From assembly GCA_015143295.1 (NCBI GenBank), contig JABCRI010001343.1, forward strand, positions 1,116,001 to 1,180,000: 64,000 nt of DNA, written 5' to 3'. The notes under the pieces were generated by a model. It did no database searches, was not told where the DNA came from, and saw only the letters and a list, made by a program, of their open reading frames with translations. The stretch comes from Tetracentron sinense (Eukaryota > Streptophyta > Magnoliopsida > Trochodendrales > Trochodendraceae). The position numbers and the translations under genes are program-made. Position 1 is the stretch's first letter; each line of letters starts with the position of its first letter. Positions 1 through 12,241 of the stretch are shown in pieces.

Positions 1-1338
1 GCTCATAGATTGTCCAGTGCGCATGTATTTTCCATAATTTACACCATGACAATACCCAGATATATAATTTGCACTTTTTATTAATTTATTTTTATCTTAC
101 CTGGCAAAAGAATTATCTTTTCTGTATGAAAGATCCAGTTCATTGACTGGACTAATTAGAGTAGTGGATTCCTGTGGCTCAGTAAAGACTCCTCGGAAAT
201 TCTGTAGGACCAGGGCTCACTGGATTGTTTCTTTACTTGTCAAGTGAAAAAGAAATGCAACTTATCTTCTTTCCAACCTTGATTAATCAATGACGCTATT
301 TGCTGCAGAAAGTTTAATATTCTGTATTTTCCATGCATGTATTATAGAAGCTTTTGCTTCCATTCTAGCTTCTCTTGGTTCTGCACTTGTCCTTTTGAAG
401 ATTGGTTTGTATAACTTGAAGAAGAAAAATGACAATGTAGGTTTGTCAATAAGCATTGAACCTGGCTTCTGATTGATTTGGTTGAATGATTTTCTTCATT
501 GGCTATTCATCATGACTCAATGTTCCAAGTAATAGTCTACTTTGCTATGAGAAGAATGGTTTAAATTAACAGGAAAACATGTTTTATAAAGGGCATATGT
601 TTTATAAAAGACATATCCATATGCTGGGCATGTGGAGGCAGGAGCGGAGCCACATGGGGCCCAGGGGGGGCTGAAGCCCCCCCTGAAATTTTGGTCAAAT
701 TTTTTTTCCTATTGCCCTACTAGGGGTGTAGCCTGGGATAAGGGGCAAGGCGGGGGAACAAGGTGCTCTAGCCACCCCTAAACTTTTGAGAAAAAATATA
801 TTCCTTACAAACAGACACAAATATACGCGATGACCCATGAACCCCCCCGCAAGAGAATCGAGGGCTGAGAGTTGAGACCCACAATCTGATTAGGATGTCT
901 CCCATGTAAGAAATTAGATAGTAGCCCATCTAAGCTATCTAATTCTTTTGCTTGAACATGGGAAACATCCCAGAGGTGTGTTACTTGACCATAGTAACAG
1001 TTAGTAGGAGTTTACATAAGGAATGTTACCAACTATATTTGTGCACACACTCAGATTCTATGCATGTATGAGAAACATTTGTTGAAATAAGAACACATCC
1101 TTTTTTTTATTTGGTTCGACATCTTTCATCTATGGTAGTTGTCTGGGCCATCGTGGTATGGCCCTCTGGGGACTGGGTCGATCCCCGGAACTCCCCTTTA
1201 CGAGGAGCATAACCATACCGCCCTTCCTTGAGGGCGGGTATAAGTACGCATCTTTAACATTCGACGCTCTGTTCTTATTCAAATTAGTTTTCTCCATTTA
1301 TTTTTATATTTTCAACTAGTGCTTCTATAATGATGCAG
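1..1338. other. Intronic sequence upstream of the visible RecQ-SIM exons
   Basis: No exon could be defined here with confidence; this is most likely one long intron of the RecQ-SIM gene whose earlier exons lie left of the window. It ends in an acceptor (tgatgcag) at 1338. From about 640 to 790 it is GC-rich with homopolymer G and C runs, and about 1135-1250 is a second GC-rich block; both look like fragments of interspersed repeats dropped into an AT-rich intron, but no TSD or inverted termini were found. The short open frame at 290-472 has no recognisable product. Confidence 0.5.
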
Positions 1339-2793
1339 CACCTTGTAACAACATATGGGGAGCATTTTCTTCAAAATATCCTTCATTCATCACAAGGGCT
1401 AAACCTCTCTTTGGATGGGGAGGCAAGCATGCAAACTGCTGTCACGAGAAGGGAGAGTCCAGTACCAAACTCCCAGAAAAAATTAACACCGGCGAAATTT
1501 GAAGCGTGGAAAATGTGGAATGAGGATGGTCTCTCTATTCAGAAAATCGCTGTAATTCTTATTGGAACATTTATAACCATGTATTATGTATTTCTTGATT
1601 TTTGCATGCTTCAAACCTTATTCTATTCTGATGAAAGTCTTTTTATCTTGTAGAACTTCCCTGAGAGACCAACTCCGATAAAAGTACAGACTGTTTTTGA
1701 ATATGTTCTTGAAGCTGCCCATGAAGGATTTGCAATCAATTGGACCAGATTCTGTGAGGAAGCTGAACTGACGCTTGAGGTGCTCTCAGAAATTCAGGCT
1801 GCTATCTCAAAAGTAGGGTCAAGAGAAAAATTGAAGCCTATCAAAAATGAATTACCAGAACATGTGAGTTTTATAAAACCTTCCTAGAAATGAAAATTTT
1901 ACCTCAGTGTTTGTGAAGTACCATGTTGATTTGTGATCTATTTTGTGATAGACTTTGATTTTTAAGGATATATAATTTTGTTTTGGCTTAAATTTGCAAA
2001 TTACATTTGAGAAGTAGAACTGGGCTTATGGTCAATACTTGAAGCCTTTACATCCTGTATATGCTTAAAAAATTCTAACTTGAGAACTTTCTACATTAAA
2101 TATGAAACTAAAAAATTGTTGTGATGCAGGTAAGTTATACACACATCAAGGCATGTTTGACAATGCAAGACCTTGGGATATCAGCTGAAGTAATTGCTGG
2201 CTCCCATTCTCTTAAAGTGGCTGAACTTCCCCCCATGACTTCAGAATTGTCATCCAGTGCCAAACTTACAGGCGATATGGAAGGACTTCATAAATGTGAA
2301 GCCTCAGTTGATGATATGGTTTCTTCGTATTCCTTAGACAGGAATGGAGGTACAGCTTCCATTCCCCTCACAGCATGCAGTCTTGAAATAATTTCCGGCA
2401 CGAAGCAACTCCGAGCCCATGATCAATTTTTCTCAAGGAAATGCCAGAAAATCGATGGACCAGATGAAGAAAGTGTCATTCCACTGGAGGCAACAGAAAA
2501 CTCCATTTTGGAGTGGCTTAGGAACAATGATGGGGTGAGGGGTGAAACTTATGCAATATCAGAGAAACAATATTGAATTTTGTGTTTTTTCCTTTGGTGT
2601 AATCATTTGTCACGAAGGATGATGTAAAGCAGATGCTTATGCTTTTCTACCTTGTTCATATTTGCAGGTTGCTCTGGTGGACATTTTGGAGCACTTCAAT
2701 GGATCCAAGGAAGAATCTGTGGTTCATCTGCTGAGCTATCTCGAGGGTGAGTTTTTGATATTCAAAAAGAATGAGTTGTACAGACTTATGTAA
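1339..2793 (+). CDS. RECQSIM: RecQ-family DNA helicase, SIM type, C-terminal exons (partial gene)
   Basis: Four exons join in frame with GT-AG introns: 1339-1551, 1654-1863, 2130-2534 and 2668-2793 (TAA at 2791-2793). All junctions are phase 0. They encode about 317 residues of the C-terminal part of a plant RecQ-like SIM helicase; the DEAD/helicase core lies upstream of the window. The first two exons and the start of the third resemble the helix-turn-helix region that follows the RQC domain in RecQ proteins (KLTPAKFEAWKMW, then the SREKLKPIK motif). The last exon forms a winged-helix-like tail ending FKKNELYRLM. RecQ helicases unwind DNA 3' to 5' in recombination and fork repair; SIM is the plant subtype with an insertion in the helicase domain. 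The gene converges on the kinase gene at 4105-9604. Family assignment is from recalled similarity; a different plant RecQ is the main alternative. Confidence 0.75.
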
Positions 2794-4104
2794 GGAGGTG
2801 CATGGCAGAGATGCGCTCTTCTGTGTATTAGAATTTTTAAGAATGGTTGGAAATGACCAAGTTCTTCAGCGTCTGATTGGTAATTTACCAATATTGCCCT
2901 TGTGACAGCATTAAGGATGAATGTAGCTTCCCAGATTGTGGAAAACCACAAGTGTAACCGCTTTTTGTATGCAAGAGTACTTTTAGCTGAGCTTTCTAAC
3001 TGCAATCCATTTTGAGACACTATGGACTGTAAGACGGCTGTGTTATGCATTCACACACAAAGTAATTGTGGTCTTTATTATTATTATTATTTAAATTTTA
3101 TTTTATTATTTTTTTTTTAAGAGGCATTTCTACTGAGATGTTAAGAGAGCATTACAGTTGAAATTAGGGGAAATGTTTCTCCTGGGGGACCCTGTGAAGG
3201 ACAAACAGAAAGACTACTGGAGAGATTTAAGCTTTCATTTAGGGCTTGCTGCGCCAGATGGTGAGCAAAGTTTGCTTGTCTTTATATGAAGTTGAAGGTT
3301 ACCTCCCCACCAAAATCCATCATTCTTCAGATGCCCTCAATTATTGGGTGAATTTCTGCATTGCCATGGGATGAAAAACCAGTCAAGAGGTCAATAATTT
3401 CTTGAGAGTCAGACTATCTGCGATGTATACTGCCAACCCCAGGAGATCTCTTATAGCTTCAGCCATGAGGTCTTTATTGAAAGCAAAATACCGGGAGTGT
3501 TCTACCCCCATTAGATGTGTAAAACGATGGTTGGGAGATATCTTATAGCTTCAGCTATGAGGTCTTTATTGAAAGCAAAATACCGGGAGAGTGTTCTACC
3601 CCCATTAGATGTGTAAAACGATGGTTGAGAGAGTTGAAACCAACTCGTAAAGTAAAATTAGCAAGGTGATTGTACCAGTAGGGAGTCTTTCAACAGTACT
3701 AGTTGTTAAACCAATGGTTGAATGAAAAATCAAATCCTGCAATCCTAAAGTGACTAGTAGCAATTAGAAGTTTGATGGCTGTCATCACTTGGTCACCTCC
3801 AAAATGCAACACTTCATGCCTGCCTTCAATCGAAATTATAAGTTGCAAGGCTGTAATTACTTGGCCTTTTTTAGTCGAACCAAACACTCCCTTTATTTGC
3901 AGGGGAAGCCAAAACTCCCATAGAGTAGCTGACTTACATGGCTGGGCAATGATAATCATTCACCCAGGAGCAAATGCAATACCAAGCACATGTTTTAACA
4001 AGCATGTCTAATTACACTCTGATATCTGTCATTTGGGAAAACAAGAAAAAATAAAAGTACGCACACAGACAGGTATACAAACACATGAAACTCCTGATAT
4101 CTGC
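2794..4104. other. Convergent intergenic region with the 3' UTRs of two genes
   Basis: The RecQ-SIM gene reads in from the left and the PBL8-like kinase from the right, so this 1.3 kb should hold both 3' UTRs. A T/A-rich low-complexity stretch occupies about 3075-3120. A 92-bp direct duplication lies at 3442-3627. Open frames on both strands between 3699 and 4239 overlap each other or the kinase exon antisense and show no known domain. Confidence 0.55.
3442..3627. repeat. Tandem duplication, two units of about 92-94 bp
   Basis: Unit 1 (3442-3533) and unit 2 (3534-3627) both begin ggagat and run through a shared stretch containing gaggtctttattgaaagc and accccattagatgtg. They differ at a few positions and by a 2-bp insertion (ag) in unit 2. 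The high identity suggests a recent local duplication in the shared 3' flank of the two convergent genes. Confidence 0.9.
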
Positions 4105-7100
4105 TCATCTCACCCTGCATGCCGCAGGGCCACCCTGGGAACAATTGGAGTTGGGAGACTGGCAACCAGCACTGTTGCCTGCTATCCTGCGATACATCCG
4201 GTAGTCAGGGAGCCCCATGCCAACGGGACCCTGGGCTGACACTTCAGTTGCACCACTGCTTTGCAGGGGCTCCAATGTCTCAACCACATCACTCATGAGA
4301 GGCCTTGCTTTGGGGTTCTGGCTCAGGCAATAGTATGCCAAGCTGCAGGCTTTCTGTGCAGCTCTCACCGAATACTGATCCTCCAATCTAGGGTCGATTA
4401 TCTGCAGCAATTTTCTCTTGTCATTAAGCTTGGGTCGGGCCCAATCAACCAAGCTCTGCTCCTTGCTGGGTCGTGTCCTGTCAACTGACCGCCTTCCTGT
4501 CAACAGCTCAAGAAGGACGACGCCGAAGCTGTACACATCACTCTTGGCAGTCAGGTGACCTGGTCATTTAATATAGAAACTGTTCAGTGCATAAGATTTT
4601 TTTTTTCATTCTTCTTTTTCTCATTGCACATAATAATCCAGTAATAATACGGTCAGACTTAGATACAAAATCAATGTTAAAATGGGACAGCACCGGCAGG
4701 TTGAACCAGTAAAACCAGGAACCAACTGGTACAGCAGTTCCGAAATACCCCAAAACAGGAATTAAATAGAACCTTTAATATTTTTATCTTTTTTCAGATG
4801 ATATCCAACCATTTTGGCTGCCCAATACAACCAAAAATCACTTAGGGTCCGTTCTTTTGCGGAGACTTATATAGTCCAGCACTTTGCAAGTTTTGTCAAT
4901 GGACAATATGTATTTTCTTTTGAGAACTAGATGTATCGACGCTTTTCATCTATTGGGTTGCAATTCCGTTTGACATTGAATGCAGCAAAATGAATGATTT
5001 CAAATCCCATTTTTTTTTAAAAAGGCAAGAATTGAAATCTCATGATGATTTTTTTTTTAATCTTGTTAAAAACCTTGACAAAGTGAATTAAATTTCCTAT
5101 CGACTACCATGACAAAAAAAAAAAAAGGCAACAATTGAAATCTCATGATGGTAAAAAATAATCTTGTTAAAAACCTTGACAAAGTGAATAATGACGAAGT
5201 GTAAAGTGAAAAGCTTTATAAGTCTCAACAAAAGAACGGAACCTTAAAGAAATTAGACTGTTGACAGTTGTTGTGGGGTTGGATGGAAAGGTTAACCGAA
5301 GTGGTTTTGGGTTTGGAGCCGAGATGGGGCTGAGATGGTGCAGAGGCCAGAGAAGAGTGAGGGACGGGTTTTAATTGCTTGTGTAGAGAGATTTTATGGA
5401 GGTTCTACTAAATTTGGAGTTGCAGAGAATAGCATATCTTATGATGGGAAATATGAGAGGGCTAGAGAAGAAAATGGATCTCTTTGCGTACAAGAGATGT
5501 GACTTGTAAAGATCCCGGTTTGTGGAAAGCGTAGCAGCATCCATAGTTGGGGTGAGAGAAACTGGATCTTGGGCTATAGATAGGACTGACAGAGTGCACA
5601 TATGCTTCTTATTCTTATGCAAAACTCCATGTGGCAACTATCATTAGAGGATTCAAATAAGGATCGAAATACTTTTTAAGTTGCTGAGTATCTGCTACTT
5701 CAACAGATAATGGAGGTGTTAAGCCACTCCATAAAGTCAGAGACATTATAGTTAATTCCATAACTAGAACTTTCCATAACTTGATAGCAGAAGCCATGGA
5801 TATCTATTAAGCTTCTCTAACGAAATTTTACCGGTCTTCCTACATTGGTGGGTCAACATGATGCATACGGATCAAACAATTCCAAGAATGCCATACCAGT
5901 CATTACATATTCAGGTGCTGCATAACCATAAGTACCCATCACACGAGTTGATACATGGGTCTCATCACCTTGAGGTCCGGCTTTTGCAAGGCCAAAATCA
6001 GAAAGTTTGGCTGTATAATCCTGCAGATGCACAAACAACACGAGAATAAATAGAAGCCAACGGGAATTAGATATAATCCCATATGAAGAAACAGAATCAT
6101 GAGAAAGATTTCCTTGGGTGTGTAAAATATAAGAAACACCACTGACAGAATCTAATAATATATTCGAGGTCTTGAAGTCCCGGTAAATAACAGGCCTTTC
6201 CGCATTGTGAAGAAAGGCAAGCCCTTTGGCAGCTCCAAGTGCAATCATCATTCTTGTTGCCCAAGATAATGGAATAGTCGCCTCTGAGAGCCTCAAGCAA
6301 GAGAAGCATGTCAGCTTAAGTTACAATAAACAACAATAAATTCACATTTAAATACAACACCCAATGATACCAAAGACCTATGTTGCACAGACAGGGACGC
6401 TGGATGTCAGATATGGCAAACCCAAAAAAGATTTGGGGACATGGGAGGATATTTTAATTCTTTAATTATTATAATTTACTTGTTTTATGAATAATATTAT
6501 AAGAGTAAATATATATATATATGAAAACAAAATCATTACAAACAACACTAGTAATGTATTACAAACTACAAGTGATCAAACGATATAAACAAGTTATGAA
6601 GCACAGCACATTAACTAATGAAATAATGATTATATATAATTCTAAATGTTCATGCTAATCTCATGCCTATAAGCCTTTAGTTTTTATTATACAAAAAAAG
6701 ACATACAACTGCTTAAATTTTAGCAAATTCTTTCTCCCGCCATCAAAAAAGAAAAGTTGATAGGAGAAGAGGGGAAAAACTATGATCCATTTATTTTCAA
6801 CATAAAAAATCAAAAAATACAAAGAAATAATAGGAGGAATTAAAGATCCTTGTGTGTCCAAAATGCACAAATTCTTGTGATATGAGTCGCAACAGCCGTG
6901 TTGTGTCCACACGTTTCAACACAAGACACGCCTAGGATAGTCTCTCGCTATAGCAAGAGACGATCTCTATGGTTGCAATGCTAACATGCCATGTGTCCCG
7001 TAACTGCCCAATTTGAAAGTAACTGACGCAAGGAAACAGGAGAAACGGTTATATTGGGCAGTTATGGGACATATGGCATGCTAGCACTGCAGCCATAGAG

Positions 7101-9604
7101 ATCGTCTCTTGCTATAGCCAGAGACGATCGTAAGTCATTGTCTTAAACAATCTGCAAAATATAGCCAAACACCAGTAGAGACACAAAACTTTTTATTATG
7201 TGATTATAAATTATAATAAACCAATAAATTTAAGTTCTCATCCTTGTAATTCGTAAATCATTGGGCAGGCATAGGGAAAACAAATCGTCCATATTGTTTA
7301 ATCCATTATTATATAAATAATTAGTAAAGCTTTTTTTATAGACATATCTGTAGTTCAATTCTTACACTAGTTGTTGCAACAGGTTGCACATGCTTGAAGA
7401 ATACTGCCCTTAACAATTATACACCACATATGGAAGGATAGGTATTGAAGTTCTCTAGCATAGTTCATCTGATCTTCATAGTGATCAGTGATATTATTCT
7501 ACAGAACTGAATTGTGGAATGCTAAGAGTGCATCGGAGATGCATCAACTCAAATGTTGAAGGACTGGAGTGAAACATGCAAAGACTATCCTACTAAACTG
7601 AAGAACATTAGTAAAAAGAGTAGTGAAGGTGAGTTCTTCCCAATCATCAAGAGATGTTGTGAATTCCCCAGTCATTGCTTAATCATGAAGTTTTTATATA
7701 TATAACATGAACGTAAATGTGTTGTTCAATTGTTAGTATGGTGTTGAATGCAAGACATGGTCATGCACCATGAGGTTTTGCAGTATTTTGGCTTAACTAC
7801 CATCAATAGCAGTAGCTATTCCACTTGAAAGTAGTAACTCTCTTCTCTGTTCAACAACTTAAAGTGATGAACAAACAAAATTAGAAAGCTACAGATTCTT
7901 CTCATTCACAGGAAACATTGAGATGTCAAAATTCAAATACACTAGTCAAAAGGTTAAGCATAGCAACAAAATTCTCTGAAATTTTTAAAAATTCACGAAT
8001 TATTCGCGAATTTTAGGCGTGTCAAATTATTCGTGAATTTTAGGTTTGCCGAATTATTTGTGGAATTTGTGAATTATTAACAAATTTCACAATAATTTGT
8101 TTAGTTTGGCAAAGTAAACTGCTTATTTTGTAAATTTTTAAATCAAATTGTGGGATATGTTTTTATAAATATTATTTTTTCCCCGAATTGTTTCCGGATT
8201 TTTCCAAACTAGACCCTTGCCAAATTATTCCCGAACCCCCGACTTTGCCACTATGGTTAGAATGTTAAGAAGTGATTTTCCAATTGTCCACAACTTGATT
8301 ATAATTTATCCTCAATTTGGACATTCTTTATCATCTAATATCAACAGAGAGTGTTTTCATATATGAATATGGTTTTGCCAACAGGGAATGATTTAAACAC
8401 TGTCAGGTTATTGAATTGGAAGTTTCAAAGGTAACCCATTAATAAATTAAAAAGAAGCAAATTAGAGGGAGAAAAGATAGGTGCGCACTTCGAAACAAGT
8501 GGTTTTCGAGGCTGCCTCGGAACATGAACTCATATACAAGTAACCTATGATCATCCTCGCAACAATATCCAATCAATTTCACCAGATTTGAATGTCTAAG
8601 CTGCCCAAGAAAGTTAACCTCTGTCTGAGAAGTCAAACACAAGAAACGGATGAGTCAGAAATTTAGCAAACTCACCTACAATAACACAGATACAAGAGTA
8701 GTAGTAAAACAAAAAGGAAAGAGAAAAAAATGTAAGAAAATCCAACTTACAAGCCATTCTCTGTGCCCTTGAAGGCCCTCCTTGTTAAGCACCTTGACAG
8801 CGACAGGGAGAGATTTCAGGCCAACCCTCACATTCTCGTCTATGTAGCCCTTGTACACTGTCCCGAACCCTCCTTCGCCGAGGATGTAATCGGTCCGGAA
8901 GCTCTTGGTGATGGTCTCGAGTTCGAACAATGTAAAGGCGATCACATGGGTGTATAGCACAGCATTCTTTCTGGAGTCCTCAATGTTGTGTGGGGTCGAA
9001 GGATCACTCAGATCCGAGAAAGAACGATTGTGCCTCTTCTCCGTAGGAGCATTCTTAACAGGCAAAGGGGGCATATGGAGTTGCTGAACTGCAAGAAAAA
9101 TAAGGCAAAAAAAACCGAAGTCAATCCCAGGAAATGGATGATAAATTCCACATTCAAAGGGGAATGAATGAATGAGAAGATTTCGTTTAAAACAAACACA
9201 TTTATGTATTCATATTCATATGATGAGAGTACGAAACCTTCTTTTTGCATTTCCCGACAGTCGAATTATCCCAACAATTTGGAAAGGTAAAAAAAAGCTT
9301 TTTCTTTTTCCTTTTTTTACCTGGGAGAATGAAGAAAATCCTCGAAAGAAAAGGAAAATATTGGTAAAGCCTAAACCCGAAAGATAGAAATTATTAGGAA
9401 ATACAAAATTATAGCTTTGAAAATCCTGAACCCAAAGAAGAAATTGAAAAATTCCTTGTCAAAATAAATTGAATTGAATTTACAAGAAAAAGAAGAAAGC
9501 AAATGTTAATTGGAAAGAAAGCCCTAAAACTGGAAAGGGATAAAACCTTGGGAGTGAGCAGCAACAATAACAGCGGATTCCTCTCTGGTACCGCAGTTGC
9601 CCAT
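4105..9604 (-). CDS. PBL8: Receptor-like cytoplasmic kinase VII, PBL8-like, complete
   Basis: Six exons on the minus strand: 9604-9547, 9088-8751, 8624-8489, 6283-6147, 6020-5897 and 4559-4105. They join in frame with GT-AG introns into 415 codons plus TGA at 4107-4105. The start MGNCG gives a Gly2 myristoylation and Cys4 acylation signal, so plasma-membrane attachment is expected. Kinase landmarks are the glycine loop [11 protein letters not shown] (about 90-100), VAVK lysine (118), the YRDFK catalytic loop (Asp213), DFG (231-233) and the APE region in exon 5. The variable tail ends GGPAACRVR, as in Arabidopsis PBL8, as far as I recall it. All key catalytic residues are present, so an active RD-type Ser/Thr kinase is likely. 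RLCK-VII kinases relay signals from surface receptors, largely in immunity. Intron 3 is 2.2 kb and intron 5 is 1.3 kb; both contain MITE-like insertions. Confidence 0.9.
4845..5243. mobile_element. PIF/Harbinger-type MITE in PBL8 intron 5
   Basis: A 399-bp element bounded by inverted termini: GGGTCCGTTCTTTTG on the left and its near complement (caaaagaacggaacc) on the right, with similarity continuing into gagacttata. It is flanked by TTA on both sides (4842-4844 and 5244-5246), the target preference of PIF/Harbinger and Tourist MITEs. It carries no coding capacity. Inside, about 5020-5100 and 5128-5190 are two copies of a short direct repeat containing attgaaatctcatgatg and ttgacaaagtgaat. 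Confidence 0.75.
6284..6936. other. PBL8 intron 3, distal part without exons
   Basis: AT-rich intron sequence. It includes a TA microsatellite at about 6510-6522. No coding similarity is visible; the open frames here run through intron and have no domain. Sequence around 6385-6440 and 6890-6930 looks like fragments of dispersed repeats, but no termini could be matched. Confidence 0.4.
6937..7129. mobile_element. Foldback MITE in PBL8 intron 3
   Basis: The two halves are inverted copies of each other over about 80 bp. The left half carries gctatagcaagagacgatc and catgccatgtgtcc; the right half carries gatcgtctcttgctatagc and ggacatatggcatg. A short spacer separates them at about 7012-7050. 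The transcript of either strand would form a long hairpin. No certain TSD was seen. The exact ends may shift by a few bases. Confidence 0.7.
7130..8488. repeat. PBL8 intron 3, remainder with a decayed interspersed repeat
   Basis: No exon is visible. About 7975-8250 is a run of related motifs based on aattattcgcgaatttt (gaattattcgcgaatt, caaattattcgtgaatt, gaattatttgtgg, ccaaattattcccgaac) on alternating strands. This resembles the subterminal repeats of an eroded DNA transposon. No TSD was identified. The rest is unremarkable AT-rich sequence. Confidence 0.4.
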
Positions 9605-9688
9605 CTTCTTCTAATTACCACATACTCTCTCTCATTCTTCGCTGCCTTCCTCCCCTATTTTGGATACGACTTCCCTTCCGCTCCTTCT

Positions 9689-9702
9689 TTATATATATAT
9701 TT
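9689..9702 (-). promoter_or_regulatory. Predicted TATA box of the PBL8-like gene
   Basis: Read on the minus strand this is TATATATATAAAG, about 85 bp upstream of the ATG at 9604. That leaves room for a 5' UTR of about 50-60 nt. A pyrimidine microsatellite (CT)n at 9754-9780, a GA tract on the coding strand, lies just upstream, as is common in plant core promoters. Inference from sequence only. Confidence 0.5.
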
Positions 9703-9753
9703 TTTATTTTATTTCCACTCTGCTCTCAGATCCCTCCCTCCCATCGCTACCAT

Positions 9754-9780
9754 ATCTCTCTCTCTCTCTCTCTCTCTCTC
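9754..9780. repeat. (CT)n microsatellite in the PBL8 promoter
   Basis: An uninterrupted tct dinucleotide run of about 13 units, about 150 bp upstream of the PBL8-like start codon. On the gene's coding strand it is a GA tract, a possible GAGA-factor (BBR/BPC) site. Confidence 0.85.
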
Positions 9781-10707
9781 GGTTTGATTAACGAGCCCCC
9801 TCTCCGATTGCAAGGGAAGCCTCACTCAAATTCTCCAATTGAAAACAACCATAACAAATTGAGAGAATTCAATTAAGTAATCTCTTGCACCCAAAAACAA
9901 ATTTAAGTAATCTCAACGTGGGTGTGTGTTGAATTTGTGTAGACCATTACTACCACATCCCTTACCATGGTGGGTTCCTTTTCATTAAATAATCTGCCTC
10001 AATTTAATTTATTATTATTTTTTTTTTTAAAGGTGTGTATGGTTAAAAGCTTAAGTTGATACTGAGTATTGTTAATAGTTTATAATAAAAAAATTTAAAA
10101 AAAAAACTCATTTATATATATAAGGCTGCACTTGTGATGCAGTTGGAGAGAAGGAGATAATTTTACTATTTAAAATTATTTCATTTATGTTTTTAACATA
10201 AAAATCATCATTATAATATCCAAAATTATTACTTGTAAATATTTAATTTTGATTTTTAACATGAAAATCATCATTACAATACAATAGTAGAAAACTGAGT
10301 AGATATAAGTGAAATGTTGATATTCTCATTATCATTATTAGTGGACGGCACGTGCGATGCACGTCAGCCCGTGAGAGAGAGGGAAATGGGAGAAAGACTG
10401 AGAAGAGGAACTCTAGTGATGAAATTTTAAAATGTTAACTTAAAAATATGAAGTTGTGGGTTGAAACTACCTTATAACACATGTCCCTACTTTTTCTCTT
10501 GAAAAGTAGTTACAACGTAGAGAGGGTGTGCCTCTTCGTTGAGAGACCAAGGAGGGAGCATGATAGAAGATAAAGATAAGAATTTGAGGGAATTGTGGAG
10601 ATACTGAGGGATTATTGTTAGTTGTAGTTGATATTACTTCAATACTCCTATTAACTTTTTTCATGTAAAATAAGATAACATAATATCTTAATTTTTTTTA
10701 TATGGAG
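9781..10707. other. Upstream region of PBL8, no gene seen
   Basis: AT-rich sequence with poly-A and poly-T runs. No coding similarity is seen on either strand. The open frame at 10467-10664 (-) has no recognisable domain. The copy of TGGAG at 10703-10707 is the left target-site duplication of the solo LTR that follows. Confidence 0.5.
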
Positions 10708-12241
10708 TGTGAGCACGAAGTTTTTTACCCTCCTATACACATTAGGGTTTGACTAAGAGTCGCCATTTATTCATTCTTAGGGATAGGTCCCAGATGATTG
10801 GATAAGGTCTTAATGGTCTATCAGAGTTAGGGTAAGAGGTTCGATTAAGTCCCAGGGAACGTGTTAGACACCCCAAAACCCTCATTTTATAAATGGTTAC
10901 CTACTCCCTAAATTTAAGCCAATTTAATCTCAAAATTAATTAATATGACTAAGTGTTTAACCAAATGTTAATCCAAGAAAATGAGAAAGCTAAATGGGTT
11001 AGGATCGAACCCGGGTTGGGTTGCCTACGTACTCACATTGGGGTGAGATCAGACTGAGCGTAGTTCTGGCACATGAGCCCGTGCTAAGGTTAGAGGTGTG
11101 TGTGTGTGCATAGGTTGGTCATGGGTCTAGCCCGAAGGTTAGGGTTCAGTTAACCGGGTTGGTCAAGTGCAAGGTTTAGGTCTAACCGCAATTAGAAGAG
11201 AATTAACCATGGTTAGGGGCTAACCAAAGTTAAGAAAGCCTAACAAGTATATTTTTGATCTTTTTGTATTTTTTTTATTTTTTAGAGATTTTTCCTAGGT
11301 GATTAAGAATTGCTTAACCATGGTTAAGAGGGTTGGTCACCATGGTTAGGGTTTCTAACCATGGTTAAATGGCCAAAACATATCATTTTTGGGCTTCTCA
11401 AAATATTTCTGAATTTCTGAGTATTTTTTTAGATTTTTGTTGGTTAAGAGCCGCTTAACCATGATTAAAAGTTAACCAAAAATAGGGTTTGACCATGGTT
11501 AAGGGTCTTAACCATAGTTAAAATGATCACAAAGGATTGTTCTGGAATCCTGGGAATATTTCTGATTTTTTGATCAAATTTTCAAAAAAAAATTGGGTTA
11601 AGGGGTGCTTAACCATGGTTAAATATTAACCACATGTAAATTTAACCCTGATTAAGGGTCCGGTTTGGTCAAAAGTGGACCCAAGGACCATGGCATGGCC
11701 TAAACTGGCCTCCTACCTGGTCTGGGCCCTGTACAAATGCCATAAATAAAAAAAACTAAAATTTCAATCATGCTTTTAACCATGATTTACAGAGCCTTAA
11801 CTCGTGTTAGGGACTAACCCAATGGAAAGTGAGACCACAGTGGAAAAGTGTAGGGAACATTCTAAGCCTTTGGTGGGCCCAGGGGGAGGTCGGGTGTGGG
11901 CCCCACAATGGGCCAAAGGTACCATGGTTGCAATCACATAAAATGACGATTTTTCAAAAAATTTCTAACTTATTTTTAACCACGGTTTGTAGTGATTTAA
12001 CTGTGGTTAGGGGCTGACCCAGGGGGATCTGAGACCATGATGACGAAGCCTGAAGTCCAAAAAACACCCTAGGCCTTTGTTGGGCCGAGGGGAAGGTCAG
12101 CTGTGGGCCCCACAGAGGCTCAAAGACACCCTATTTAATTGGGTGTTTTGCCAAACTATCCACTCAGGTTTGGACCCGATTTAACCATGATTAAGGGCTG
12201 AGTTAAGGCATGAGAATGATAAGGTAGATAGCCAAGGGTGA

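Noticed and set aside
290-472. 60-codon open frame with a hydrophobic stretch as a RecQ-SIM exon
   Set aside because: No fitting splice pair was found and the sequence does not resemble RecQ; probably intron.
4261-4488. Plus-strand open frame over the last PBL8 exon
   Set aside because: Antisense shadow of the kinase exon 4559-4105.
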